Origin: an uncultured Eubacteriales bacterium
GTDB lineage: Bacteria > Bacillota > Clostridia > Oscillospirales > CAG-272
Assembly (NCBI GenBank): GCA_900547725.1
Contig: URHR01000075.1
Location: forward strand, 1 to 8,749
Direction of reading: 5' to 3'
Length of the DNA stretch: 8,749 nucleotides
Positions 1-7,112 of this stretch are shown piece by piece (the stretch's first letter is position 1; the number at the start of each line of letters is the position of its first letter). The notes under the pieces are model-generated. The model had not been told where the DNA came from and did no database searches. It was given only the letters and a program-made list of their open reading frames with translations. Both the position numbers and the translations under genes were made by a program.

Positions 1-129
1 CATTGCCGCGCAGTCGAACCCCGAAGGGGCGCCAGCAGGCGGGATCTCGGCACCCGTGTAAGGTCCTATCATCAAATCACGCACAGATTTTGCATTTTCA
101 TGCCATCTTGGAACCAGCGTCCCAAGGTC
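1..129 (-). other. Region downstream of hemZ to the left edge; short open frame of unknown status
   Basis: No recognisable gene. On the minus strand the frame that follows the hemZ stop codon stays open for 43 codons to the edge, and it contains an ATG at 72-70 that would begin MIGPYTGAEIPPAG. No Shine-Dalgarno sequence precedes that ATG, and I do not recognise the peptide. It could be the start of a further operon gene, part of a dispersed repeat, or chance. A short CCCC-GAA-GGGG inverted repeat lies at 19-29. In this gene neighbourhood other Clostridia often have hisS and aspS after hemZ, but nothing here shows them. Confidence 0.25.
107..126 (-). terminator. Small hairpin just after the hemZ stop; weak terminator candidate
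   Basis: Four bases past the hemZ stop codon the minus strand reads CTTGGGA, a six-base loop, then TTCCAAG. This is a 7-bp stem with one G-U pair. No T-run follows, so it does not meet the usual intrinsic-terminator pattern. It may be a weak 3' stabilising structure or chance. Confidence 0.25.
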
Positions 130-1623
130 TTACACCAGTTCGTGCTCGCGGCAGAAGGTCTCGATTGCGGCGAGCTTTTCCGCAGTGCTTTCGTCGCGCA
201 GGTATTCGTAAGGGTACTTCGGATAGAACAGCCGTTCGATCTTCGGCTTGCCGCCCGCCGTGGGGCGGTAGTCCACCATCTTCGTCACCGCGCCCGCGCC
301 CGCCGCGAAGATTGTGTGAACTTCCTCCATCATGTAGATGTTGTAGCGACACTCCGCGCCCTCCAGCGCGAATCCGACGTTCTCATAGTTTCCCACGGTG
401 TTCTTCTGCCGATACATATAGTACGGCTTGTAGCCCTCCTGCTGCGCCTGCAGTTGCGTGTAATCCACGCACTTGCCCGCGTCGCCGCCGTGCAGGGAGT
501 AAACGTCCGCGTCCTGCCGCAGAATTTCGGAAGCCTTCTTCACGCAGAAGGTGTGCACCGTAATGTTCTCGGGGCGCAGGGAAACGATTTGGTCAAAGGT
601 CTTGGAGAAGGTTCGGAAGCTGTCCCCGGGAAGCCCGACGATAAGATCGGTGTTGATATAGGGAATGCCCGACTCCCGCGCCACGTCAAACGCGCGGAAG
701 AAGTCCTCCGCCGTGTGGCTTCTGCCGATCTGCCGCAGGACGTCATCGCAGAGCGACTGCGGATTCACGCAAACGCGGTTCACGCCGTATTCCTTCGCAA
801 CCGCGAATTTTTCCGCCGTGATGGTGTCGGCTCTGCCCGATTCCAGCGTGTATTCTTCCAGTTTCGTCACGTCGGTATTCTCCGCAATTGCCGAAAGGAG
901 CACGCGCAGCTGTTCCGCCGAAAGGATGGTCGGAGTCCCGCCGCCGATGTAGATCGTCCGCAGATTCAGCCCGAGCCGCCGGATTTCGCCGAGCATCTCG
1001 CGCACGTCGCGCACAAGGTGTTCGAGGTACTCGGGAATCAGCGAGAGCAGGCGCGCCGAGGTGTAGGACACGAACGAGCAATAGGAGCACCGCGTGGGAC
1101 AGAACGGAATCGAGACATACAGGCTGCAGTCCTTCCTCCCCGGTACGCCGATGATCTTCTGCTCGTTGAGCGCCACGTCCACCGCCAGCGCCGCCTTCTT
1201 CGGAATTGCCAGATACTCGCCCGACAGAATTTTTTTGACCCTTGTTTTGCTGACCCCCGCCTGCAACAGCTCGGTTGCAACCTTGGAGGGGCGCACGCCG
1301 GTCAGCATCCCCCACGACGGGCGGTAGCCGAGCAACGTTCCGCAGGCGGTGATAATCGCCGCGCCGCACGCTTTTTTCGCGGTCTTTTCGCGGCTGTCCC
1401 AAACCGAGAATTCCACCCGCTTGGTCGCGGTCTCGCTCGCGCCGTCCACGGTCACGGTCGCCTTTGCCTCCATTCCGCCGTCGCGCTCGGTGAGCGTCAG
1501 GCGCACCTCGGGAGCGGTCGGGTCGTTCTTCTCCGCCTCGCCGAATTTTGCGCCGGGAAAGAAGATCATGCAGAGCGTCTGCACATAGTATACGTTAACG
1601 GGTCCGTCCAATATCAGTCTCAT
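130..1623 (-). CDS. hemZ: HemZ-family coproporphyrinogen dehydrogenase (radical SAM)
   Basis: 497 residues, complete. The HemZ family is assigned to oxygen-independent conversion of coproporphyrinogen III to protoporphyrinogen IX, a cytosolic radical SAM reaction of haem synthesis. The [4Fe-4S] site is visible as C175-x3-C179-x2-C182 (CPTRCSYC), followed by GGGTPT at 227-232, ESGRADTI at 261-268, DLIVGLPGD at 326-334 and the HemZ-like block YYMYRQKNTVGNYENVGFA at 401-419. About 165 residues precede the radical SAM core, a long N-terminal region that fits HemZ better than HemN or HemW. The start is fixed by TAAGGAGAGG five bases before the ATG; its TAA is the dtd stop codon, so the two genes are probably translationally coupled. 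It is the last recognisable gene of the operon. The family call is firm. The reaction in this organism is inferred, because no other haem gene is in view and related proteins (HemW) act in haem delivery. Confidence 0.93.
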   Translation of the reverse strand: MRLILDGPVNVYYVQTLCMIFFPGAKFGEAEKNDPTAPEVRLTLTERDGGMEAKATVTVDGASETATKRVEFSVWDSREKTAKKACGAAIITACGTLLGYRPSWGMLTGVRPSKVATELLQAGVSKTRVKKILSGEYLAIPKKAALAVDVALNEQKIIGVPGRKDCSLYVSIPFCPTRCSYCSFVSYTSARLLSLIPEYLEHLVRDVREMLGEIRRLGLNLRTIYIGGGTPTILSAEQLRVLLSAIAENTDVTKLEEYTLESGRADTITAEKFAVAKEYGVNRVCVNPQSLCDDVLRQIGRSHTAEDFFRAFDVARESGIPYINTDLIVGLPGDSFRTFSKTFDQIVSLRPENITVHTFCVKKASEILRQDADVYSLHGGDAGKCVDYTQLQAQQEGYKPYYMYRQKNTVGNYENVGFALEGAECRYNIYMMEEVHTIFAAGAGAVTKMVDYRPTAGGKPKIERLFYPKYPYEYLRDESTAEKLAAIETFCREHELV

Positions 1624-1628
1624 GACGA

Positions 1629-1638
1629 CCTCTCCTTA
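1629..1638 (-). promoter_or_regulatory. hemZ ribosome binding site fused to the dtd stop codon
   Basis: The minus strand reads TAAGGAGAGG. The first three bases are the dtd stop codon and the rest is a near-consensus Shine-Dalgarno sequence five bases before the hemZ ATG. A ribosome ending dtd would cover this site, which favours coupled translation. Confidence 0.8.
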
Positions 1639-2091
1639 CTTCTTTTTCAGTTCTTCGGTGTCGAGCAGGATGGTAACCGGCCCGTTGTTCAGAAGCGACA
1701 CTTCCATGTGCGCGCCGAACACGCCGCTGTCGACGTGGGAAACCGTTTTCTTCACCTGCGCGGTAAAATATTCGTAAAGCCGCTTTGCCTCCCCGGGCTT
1801 TGCCGAGGCAAGGAAATCCGGGCGGTTGCCGTGGCGGCAGTTTGCAAGCAGCGTGAACTGCGAAACGATCAGCGCCTCTCCCCCGATATCCGAGAGCGAG
1901 CGGTTCATTTTGCCCGCCTCGTCCGGAAACACGCGAAGCCCCACCGTTTTGCGGCAGAGCAGATCCGCCTCCGCTTCGGTGTCGCCCTCCGCCACACCGA
2001 GCAGAATCAGGAATCCTCTCCCGCATTCGCCGACGGTCTCGCCGTCGACCCTGACACACGCACGGTCTACGCGTTGAATGACTGCTTTCAT
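1636..2091 (-). CDS. dtd: D-aminoacyl-tRNA deacylase (DTD)
   Basis: 151 residues, complete and of normal length for the family (about 145-150). DTD is a cytosolic homodimer that hydrolyses D-amino acids, and glycine mischarged on tRNA-Ala, from tRNAs, protecting translation from wrong stereochemistry. Both signature motifs are present: SQFTL at 77-81, within the conserved stretch SQFTLLANCRHGNRPDF, and the Gly-cisPro motif in NNGPVT at 135-140, which forms the chirality-proofreading pocket in the partner subunit. The N-terminus MKAVIQRVDRACV also matches the family. The start is supported by GGAGGAAGC directly before the ATG. The gene begins 10 bases after relA ends and stops 13 bases before hemZ starts. 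The relA-dtd pairing is common in Bacillota. Confidence 0.97.
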   Translation of the reverse strand: MKAVIQRVDRACVRVDGETVGECGRGFLILLGVAEGDTEAEADLLCRKTVGLRVFPDEAGKMNRSLSDIGGEALIVSQFTLLANCRHGNRPDFLASAKPGEAKRLYEYFTAQVKKTVSHVDSGVFGAHMEVSLLNNGPVTILLDTEELKKK

Positions 2092-2093
2092 GC

Positions 2094-2103
2094 TTCCTCC
2101 TTA
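2094..2103 (-). promoter_or_regulatory. dtd ribosome binding site fused to the relA stop codon
   Basis: The minus strand reads TAAGGAGGAA. The TAA ends relA and the overlapping AAGGAGG is a perfect Shine-Dalgarno core four bases before the dtd ATG. The arrangement repeats at the dtd/hemZ junction. Confidence 0.82.
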
Positions 2104-4329
2104 CGAAAATCCGCGGATGATGTTGTTCACACCGTTCAGCCCGCGCAGTCTGGAAACGATGGAGTTATAGTGGTCGATATTCTTGCACCCCACCTTGAGG
2201 TTGACAATAGAGGTGTTGTCCCCGCGCCGCACCACGCCGACCTGCAGGATCGACACCCGCATTTCCGCAAGCGCCGAGGTAATATCCGCCAGCATTCCGA
2301 TGCGGTCGTCGCTGTAGACCTGAAGCAGCGCTTCGTAAACGCCGTGATCCGCACCGCCGTCCTCGCGCTCCCAGTGCGCTTCCTTCCAACGGTCGTCGTT
2401 TTCGGGATTTTTCCGTCCCTGAATGACGTTCGGACAGTCCAGCTTATGGATGGAAATCCCGAAGCCCTTGGTTACGAAACCGATAATCGAATCGCCCGGC
2501 AGCGGATTGCAGCATTTCGCGAATTTGACCAGACACCCTCTCTCGCCGTCCACTATCACGCCGCTTCCGCCGTGCAGGTTCTTGGGCGCGGGGCGGGTCG
2601 GAATCTGCTCCGCCGAGGTGATTTTCGGCGCTTCCGCCGCCTCGGGACGGAACACCCGCAGGCACTCCTCCTGAATGCGGTTTCTGACCTTCTCCATGCC
2701 GATTCCGCCGTAGCCGATGGCATTGTAAAAGTCCTCGGGACTTGTGAAGCCGAAGCGCGTGGCAACGGGCTGAACGATGTCGTTCCGCTGTCCTTCGCCG
2801 ACGGACTTGCCCGCCACCCGCTTGATCTCGGTGTCAACCAGCCCCCGCCCGATGGCGATATTGTCCGCCCGCTGTTCCTTTTTGAACCACGCGCGGATTT
2901 TGGAACGCGCCGACGAGGTTTTGACGATGTTGATCCAGTCCCGGCTCGGACCTTTGGAAGCAGCGGAGGTCAGTACCTCCACAATCTCGCCGTTCTGGAG
3001 CGTGCGGTCGATCGGCACGATCATGCCGTTGATCTTTCCGCCGATCATCTTGTTTCCCACCGCCGAGTGAACCGCATAGGCAAAGTCGATCACGTTCGCG
3101 CCGTTCGGCAGAGCAATGACGTCGCCTTTCGGCGTGAACACGAACACCTCGTCGTGGCAGATGTCGGTCTTGAGCGCGTTCATGAATTCCTCGGGGTCGC
3201 GCTCGCCGTCCTCGGTCTCGATCAGGCTTGCGATCCACGCAAGCTTCTTGTCCATTTCTTCCTTGGTCGTCACGCCAGACTTGTACTTCCAGTGCGCCGC
3301 CATACCGTATTCGGCAAAGTGGTGCATTTCCCATGTCCGGATCTGAACCTCGAACGGGATACCGTCCCGCCCGATGACCGTGGTGTGAAGCGAGCGGTAC
3401 ATATTCGGCTTCGGTGTGGAGATATAGTCCTTGAAGCGCCCGGGGATGGAGTTGAACATCTCGTGAATCAGACCGAGCGCGGTGTAGCATTCCAGTTCGG
3501 TGTCCACGATGATACGCAGGGCGTAGAAATCGTAGATCTGGTCGAAGGACTTGTTCTGGTTGTACATCTTGCGGTAGATGGAATAGACCGATTTGATGCG
3601 CCCCTCGAGCGTGAAGTGAATGTTGTTCTCGCGCATTTTGCGGTCGACCGCCGCGCGGACCTTTTCGATGAAGTTGAGGTTCTGCCCGTACTTTTCCTCA
3701 ATATGCCGGCGGACCTCTTCGTAACCGATGGGGTCAAGATACTGCAGACTGAGGTTCTCGAGTTCCTGCTTGATGCGCTGCATACCGAGCCGATGCGCCA
3801 GAGGCGCGTAGACGTGCATGGTTTCCAGCGCGGTCAGGCGGCGCTTGGACTCGGGCTTTGCGTCAAGCGTGCGCATATTGTGCAGGCGGTCGCAGAGCTT
3901 GATGAAGATGACCCGCACGTCCTTCGACATGGCAAGCAGCATCTTGCGCAGATTTTCGATGTGCGCCTCTTCCTTGTCCTCAACCCGCAGGGTGACGATC
4001 TTCGTCAGCCCGTCAACCAGCATGGCAACGTCCGTGCCGAATTTCTTCTCGATCTCGTGCAGGTTGGTCTTGTCCGAGCAGTCCTCCACCGTGTCGTGCA
4101 GGAGCGCGGCGCAGATGGAATCGGTGTCCAGTTCCAGACCCGCCACAATCTCCGCCACGGCAATCGGGTGGGAGATATACGGTTCTCCGCTCGCGCGCAT
4201 CTGCCCGCGGTGCATCTCGTTTGCATATTCGTATGCCGCACGGATCTTGTCCGTGTCGTATTGTTTTCCCGTCGCGCGCAGAATCTCCAACAGACGCGTG
4301 ATATCGGTGTGTACCGCCGTATTGCTCAT
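2101..4329 (-). CDS. relA: Bifunctional (p)ppGpp synthetase/hydrolase, RelA/SpoT family (Rel)
   Basis: 742 residues, full length for a long RSH enzyme. It makes (p)ppGpp from ATP and GTP/GDP during amino-acid starvation and degrades it, acting at the ribosome in the cytosol. Domain order: HD hydrolase at about 30-180, with H54 (YISHP), HDTVED at 78-83 and CDRLHNM at 146-152; synthetase at about 230-350, with GRIKS at 243-247, YRSLHTTV at 311-318, FEVQIRT at 326-332 and AAHWKYK at 344-350; TGS at about 392-453; helical region; conserved-cysteine (zinc-finger) domain with CCNPLPGD at 606-613 plus H628 and C632; ACT domain at about 665-742. The hydrolase residues are intact and the synthetase carries RFKD at 298-301. 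RxKD is the form typical of bifunctional enzymes, whereas monofunctional RelA has ExDD. The start follows GAAAGGG by about seven bases. It lies 26 bases after recJ, with no apt gene between. Confidence 0.97.
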   Translation of the reverse strand: MSNTAVHTDITRLLEILRATGKQYDTDKIRAAYEYANEMHRGQMRASGEPYISHPIAVAEIVAGLELDTDSICAALLHDTVEDCSDKTNLHEIEKKFGTDVAMLVDGLTKIVTLRVEDKEEAHIENLRKMLLAMSKDVRVIFIKLCDRLHNMRTLDAKPESKRRLTALETMHVYAPLAHRLGMQRIKQELENLSLQYLDPIGYEEVRRHIEEKYGQNLNFIEKVRAAVDRKMRENNIHFTLEGRIKSVYSIYRKMYNQNKSFDQIYDFYALRIIVDTELECYTALGLIHEMFNSIPGRFKDYISTPKPNMYRSLHTTVIGRDGIPFEVQIRTWEMHHFAEYGMAAHWKYKSGVTTKEEMDKKLAWIASLIETEDGERDPEEFMNALKTDICHDEVFVFTPKGDVIALPNGANVIDFAYAVHSAVGNKMIGGKINGMIVPIDRTLQNGEIVEVLTSAASKGPSRDWINIVKTSSARSKIRAWFKKEQRADNIAIGRGLVDTEIKRVAGKSVGEGQRNDIVQPVATRFGFTSPEDFYNAIGYGGIGMEKVRNRIQEECLRVFRPEAAEAPKITSAEQIPTRPAPKNLHGGSGVIVDGERGCLVKFAKCCNPLPGDSIIGFVTKGFGISIHKLDCPNVIQGRKNPENDDRWKEAHWEREDGGADHGVYEALLQVYSDDRIGMLADITSALAEMRVSILQVGVVRRGDNTSIVNLKVGCKNIDHYNSIVSRLRGLNGVNNIIRGFS

Positions 4330-4355
4330 CGTTACGACCCTTTCTATGATGTGCT

Positions 4356-6530
4356 TCAGTCGGCTCTTGCCCGCAGGGACGCGAGCAGCACCGAACTGTC
4401 CAGATCTTTCTTCCCGCCCGAGCCGTCGGGCGACAGCAACAGAGTGTCGGGAACCGGCTCGCGGAAGCTACACAGCTTCAGCTCGTCAAAGATCCGCAGA
4501 ATCCACATCAGTTTACAGTAATTGAAATGCCCCGCTCCCTGCCCGTTGAGGCGCAGGAGCAGCCGCCGCACGGGGAATGTGCTGTGTCCCAGTGCCGCTT
4601 CCCGTCGCAGAAACCGCCAGACCGCCCCGCATTCGTCGCGGCTCGGCAACAGATCCTCGGTTCGCGCAAAGTGCCCACCTGCCTCGATCTCGGCGTACCG
4701 CCGCTTTTCGCGCTCCAGTTCCGCTTCGCCGTCCGCGGTGGGGCGCGCGTCGATCAGCGTCATCTGGAGCGATGTCTCCCCCCGGAACTCGTTGATGCCG
4801 AGGCGGAACATCAGATCCACCGGTTCTGCCGTGTCGAAATCGAGCGCCGCCAGCGTCATGCCGAACCAGACCGCGCCCATGGAAACGCCGTCCTTCTCCA
4901 CCGTCATGCGCAGGTGCTTCCCGCCCCCGATGGGCGAAACTCTGCGCAGGTTGGCGTTTCGCATCACGAACACGGGCGCGGGATTCGCAGTCCCGAACGG
5001 TTCCAGCTTTTCGGTTTCCTCCACCAGTTTTTCGGTCAGTTCCGTCATGCCGACCTCGCAGTCCGCGTCCAGACACACGCACAGCATCTCGTCGGTCAGG
5101 CGCTCCGCCGCGTAGGCGTTCAGCCGCTCCCGCAGAAGCGGGATGTTTCCGCGCCGCACGCTCAGACCCGCCGCCAGTTCATGCCCGCCGAACCGCTCCA
5201 ACAGATCCGCGCAGGCGGTAAGCGCTTCGACCAGATTCAGCCCCTTGACGCTTCTGCCCGAGCCTTTTCCGAGATCCGCCGCCGATCCGTCGCGGTCGGG
5301 AGATCCGTCATAGGTCACAAGGATGGACGGCAACCCGTAGCGCTCGGTGATTCGTGACGCGACAATGCCGATGATGCCCTGATGCCAGTCGTCATCGTCC
5401 AGCACCAACACGCGCGGCTTTTCCTTTGCCGCCTGTTCCTCAATCTTCCGGTACGCCGCCTCGGCGATTCGGTTTTCCTCGGTCTGCCGCTCGGCGTTCA
5501 GTTCGCACAGCTCCCCGGCAAGGCGCTCTGATTTCTCTCCGCCCTCCGAGAGCAGCAGTTCAGCGGCAACGGTTGCGTCGCCCATTCTGCCCGCCGCGTT
5601 CATGCGCGGGGCGATTCCGAAGCCGATGAAGGTGGAGTTGACCCGTCTCGGCGCTCTCCCCTTCCCGTTTGCCGCCTCGATCAGCGCGGCGATGCCCGCC
5701 CTCGGCTCACGGTTGATACGCGACAGGCCGTAGCTGACGATCAGTCGGTTCTCGTCCACCAACGGCATCACGTCCGCCACCGTTCCGATCGCCACCAGAT
5801 CGGCGTAATCGTGGCAGATTCTGCGCACCGCCGCGGCGTCGCTCTCGCCCTCGCGCCGCGCCCGCGTGATCTCCATTGCCGACACCAGTTTGAACACCAC
5901 GCCGACCCCTGCCAGTTCGTCAAACGGGTATTCGTCGTCCGGCCTGTGCGGGTTGACCGCCGCGCAGACATCCGGCAGGGTTTCGCGGCAGGCGTGGTGG
6001 TCGGTCACGACGGTTTCGATGCCGAGCGTTTTCGCATACGCGGTTTCGTCAACGGCGGTAATACCCGTATCGACGGTAATCATAAGCCGCACGCCGGCTT
6101 CCGCCAGCCGATCCATTGCGCCGCGCGACAGACCGTAGCCCTCGTGCAGGCGGCTCGGGATGTAGTAAATCACGTCCGCGCCGCGTTCGCGGAGATAGAG
6201 GTAGAGCAGGCTTGTGGAGGTCACGCCGTCGACGTCGTAGTCGCCGTAGATGGCAATCTTCTCGCCCGCCGCCAATGCCTTCTCGATTCTCGCCACGGCT
6301 TTGTCCATATCGCGCATGAGAAACGCGTCGTGGAATCTCGTTTCCTCCAGTCGCAGGAAGCGGTTTGCCGCCTCTGCGGTTTTGAGGTCGCGATTCCACA
6401 GGAGTTTTGCGGCGGTTGCCGAGCATCCCAGTTCCGCCGCCAGTTCCGCCGTTTGCCTGTCCGCTTCCGCGTCATGCGCAGGGTAGCGGACAGTCCATTT
6501 CCGGCGTCGTTTTTCCATTTCCGCTTCCAT
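4356..6530 (-). CDS. recJ: Single-stranded-DNA-specific exonuclease RecJ
   Basis: 724 residues from the chosen start. RecJ degrades single-stranded DNA 5' to 3' in recombinational, mismatch and base-excision repair, using Mn/Mg at a DHH-family site. Visible motifs: YGDYDVDG at 95-102, VDTG at 153-156, TDHHA at 176-180, IGTVADVMPL at 248-257, APRMNAAGR at 307-315, the DHHA1 glycine-rich RFGGHELAAG at 446-455, and the OB-fold entry LEPFGTANPAPVF at 509-521. About 130 residues follow the OB fold, matching the C-terminal extension of Bacillota RecJ (B. subtilis RecJ is about 786 residues). The open frame reaches upstream to 6929, but those 133 codons lie over rseC and are Arg-rich noise. The ATG at 6530 has AAAGGAGAG seven bases ahead, while the ATG at 6518 has none. 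The gene starts 23 bases after the RseC-family gene. Confidence 0.96.
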   Translation of the reverse strand: MEAEMEKRRRKWTVRYPAHDAEADRQTAELAAELGCSATAAKLLWNRDLKTAEAANRFLRLEETRFHDAFLMRDMDKAVARIEKALAAGEKIAIYGDYDVDGVTSTSLLYLYLRERGADVIYYIPSRLHEGYGLSRGAMDRLAEAGVRLMITVDTGITAVDETAYAKTLGIETVVTDHHACRETLPDVCAAVNPHRPDDEYPFDELAGVGVVFKLVSAMEITRARREGESDAAAVRRICHDYADLVAIGTVADVMPLVDENRLIVSYGLSRINREPRAGIAALIEAANGKGRAPRRVNSTFIGFGIAPRMNAAGRMGDATVAAELLLSEGGEKSERLAGELCELNAERQTEENRIAEAAYRKIEEQAAKEKPRVLVLDDDDWHQGIIGIVASRITERYGLPSILVTYDGSPDRDGSAADLGKGSGRSVKGLNLVEALTACADLLERFGGHELAAGLSVRRGNIPLLRERLNAYAAERLTDEMLCVCLDADCEVGMTELTEKLVEETEKLEPFGTANPAPVFVMRNANLRRVSPIGGGKHLRMTVEKDGVSMGAVWFGMTLAALDFDTAEPVDLMFRLGINEFRGETSLQMTLIDARPTADGEAELEREKRRYAEIEAGGHFARTEDLLPSRDECGAVWRFLRREAALGHSTFPVRRLLLRLNGQGAGHFNYCKLMWILRIFDELKLCSFREPVPDTLLLSPDGSGGKKDLDSSVLLASLRARAD

Positions 6531-6537
6531 TGGGATA

Positions 6538-6546
6538 CTCTCCTTT
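6538..6546 (-). promoter_or_regulatory. recJ ribosome binding site (decides the start)
   Basis: AAAGGAGAG on the minus strand lies seven bases before the ATG at 6530. It is what separates this start from the ATG 12 bases downstream and from the spurious 133-codon upstream extension. Confidence 0.8.
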
Positions 6547-6553
6547 CCGCCCG

Positions 6554-7033
6554 TTATTTCCCGGGCTGTTCGTGTTGTTCGTGTTGTTCGGGCTGACTTC
6601 CCGGCTCTACAATTTCGGTAATGGTTGCTTCCGGGGGGCGTTTCCCGAGGATACCCGAAACGACCCGCAGTCCCGCAAAGCAGAGGACAAAGCCGAGTGC
6701 CGCGCCGACCGCCCGCCATGCGGCACGATCGGTCACAGCGCAGGCGATACCGAATCCCGCCGCTGTCAGAACCAGTGGGAGCAGGAACACGATTGCCGCC
6801 CACAAAAGCGTTTTCTCGTTCGGGGTTTCGATCCGCACGACGTCGCCGATCTTTGCGCCGATCCCGTTTCCTGCCTTCGTTTTCATCGTTCTGATCTTCT
6901 CGCCGCCCAACAGCCCGCAGACTGCGCATCCGCCCTCCGCGTTCTTATGGCATCCCTCGCAGGCGGACGCTCTTCTGACCTCGACCGTTGCGATCTCTCC
7001 GCTCGTTTCGATTACCCGTCCGATACTTTCCAT
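6554..7033 (-). CDS. RseC/MucC-family membrane protein (SoxR-reducing system RseC-like)
   Basis: 159 residues, complete. The layout matches the RseC/MucC family: a cytosolic N-terminal segment starting MESIGRVIETSGEIATVEV, a cysteine cluster C25-x2-C28-x7-C36-x2-C39, a short beta-rich stretch (GDVVRIETPNEK, 63-74), then two membrane segments at about 76-100 and 106-128. In proteobacteria RseC is tied to the Rsx electron-transfer complex that re-reduces SoxR and to sigma-E control. In Clostridia, relatives have also been linked to Rnf-type complexes. What this one does is inferred only. The cysteines could bind an Fe-S cluster or zinc. The C-terminus ends in a hydrophilic QPEQHEQHEQPGK tail encoded by a 9-bp tandem repeat. 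The start is fixed by AAAAAGGAG five bases before the ATG. It is the first gene of the probable recJ operon and has several hairpins immediately upstream. Confidence 0.78.
   Translation of the reverse strand: MESIGRVIETSGEIATVEVRRASACEGCHKNAEGGCAVCGLLGGEKIRTMKTKAGNGIGAKIGDVVRIETPNEKTLLWAAIVFLLPLVLTAAGFGIACAVTDRAAWRAVGAALGFVLCFAGLRVVSGILGKRPPEATITEIVEPGSQPEQHEQHEQPGK
6568..6590 (-). repeat. 9-bp tandem repeat encoding EQH units in the RseC-like tail
   Basis: On the plus strand GTTCGTGTT occurs twice in tandem (6568-6576, 6577-6585) and then partially as GTTCG. On the coding strand this gives Glu-Gln-His, Glu-Gln-His, Glu-Gln. The unit is a multiple of three, so copy-number slippage would change tail length without a frameshift. 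Confidence 0.85.
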
Positions 7034-7038
7034 GTGTA

Positions 7039-7047
7039 CTCCTTTTT
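7039..7047 (-). promoter_or_regulatory. Ribosome binding site of the RseC-like gene
   Basis: AAAAAGGAG on the minus strand lies five bases before the ATG at 7033. Only two bases separate it from the nearest hairpin arm (7049-7060), so upstream folding could affect its access. Confidence 0.75.
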
Positions 7048-7060
7048 AAGGTCAAGACCT

Positions 7061-7075
7061 CGGGGCTCTGCCCCG
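7061..7075. repeat. GC hairpin CGGGGC-TCT-GCCCCG
   Basis: Perfect 6-bp stem with a three-base loop, 14 bases upstream of the RseC-like Shine-Dalgarno sequence. It is not followed by a T-run on the minus strand, so it looks like a structural or repeat element and not a standalone terminator. Confidence 0.65.
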
Positions 7076-7082
7076 AACCCTG

Positions 7083-7112
7083 CTTAAAAACTTCTTGAAA
7101 GAAGTTTTTAAG
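7083..7112 (-). terminator. 13-bp AT-rich hairpin with four-base loop, terminator-like
   Basis: CTTAAAAACTTCT and AGAAGTTTTTAAG are perfect reverse complements separated by TGAA. On the minus strand the 3' arm itself holds five Ts, but GC-rich sequence follows it. It could end transcripts of the upstream membrane-protein gene, or act as an attenuator or repeat unit before the RseC-like gene. Because it is symmetrical it may work on either strand. Confidence 0.5.

Noticed and set aside
100..4521. A 1,473-codon open frame on the plus strand, opposite hemZ, dtd and relA
   Set aside because: It is codon-aligned with the three minus-strand genes and is open only because they avoid TTA, CTA and TCA. 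Its protein is Arg/His/Val-rich with no domain, it has no ribosome binding site, and it ends by chance inside recJ.
4527..6596. Long plus-strand frames opposite recJ (4527-5357 and 5811-6596)
   Set aside because: They are the codon-aligned antisense of recJ, with no recognisable domain and no translation signals.
6531..6929. A 133-residue N-terminal extension of RecJ
   Set aside because: It overlaps the RseC-like gene in another frame, is a low-complexity Arg-rich sequence, and has no start signal. A strong ribosome binding site supports the ATG at 6530.
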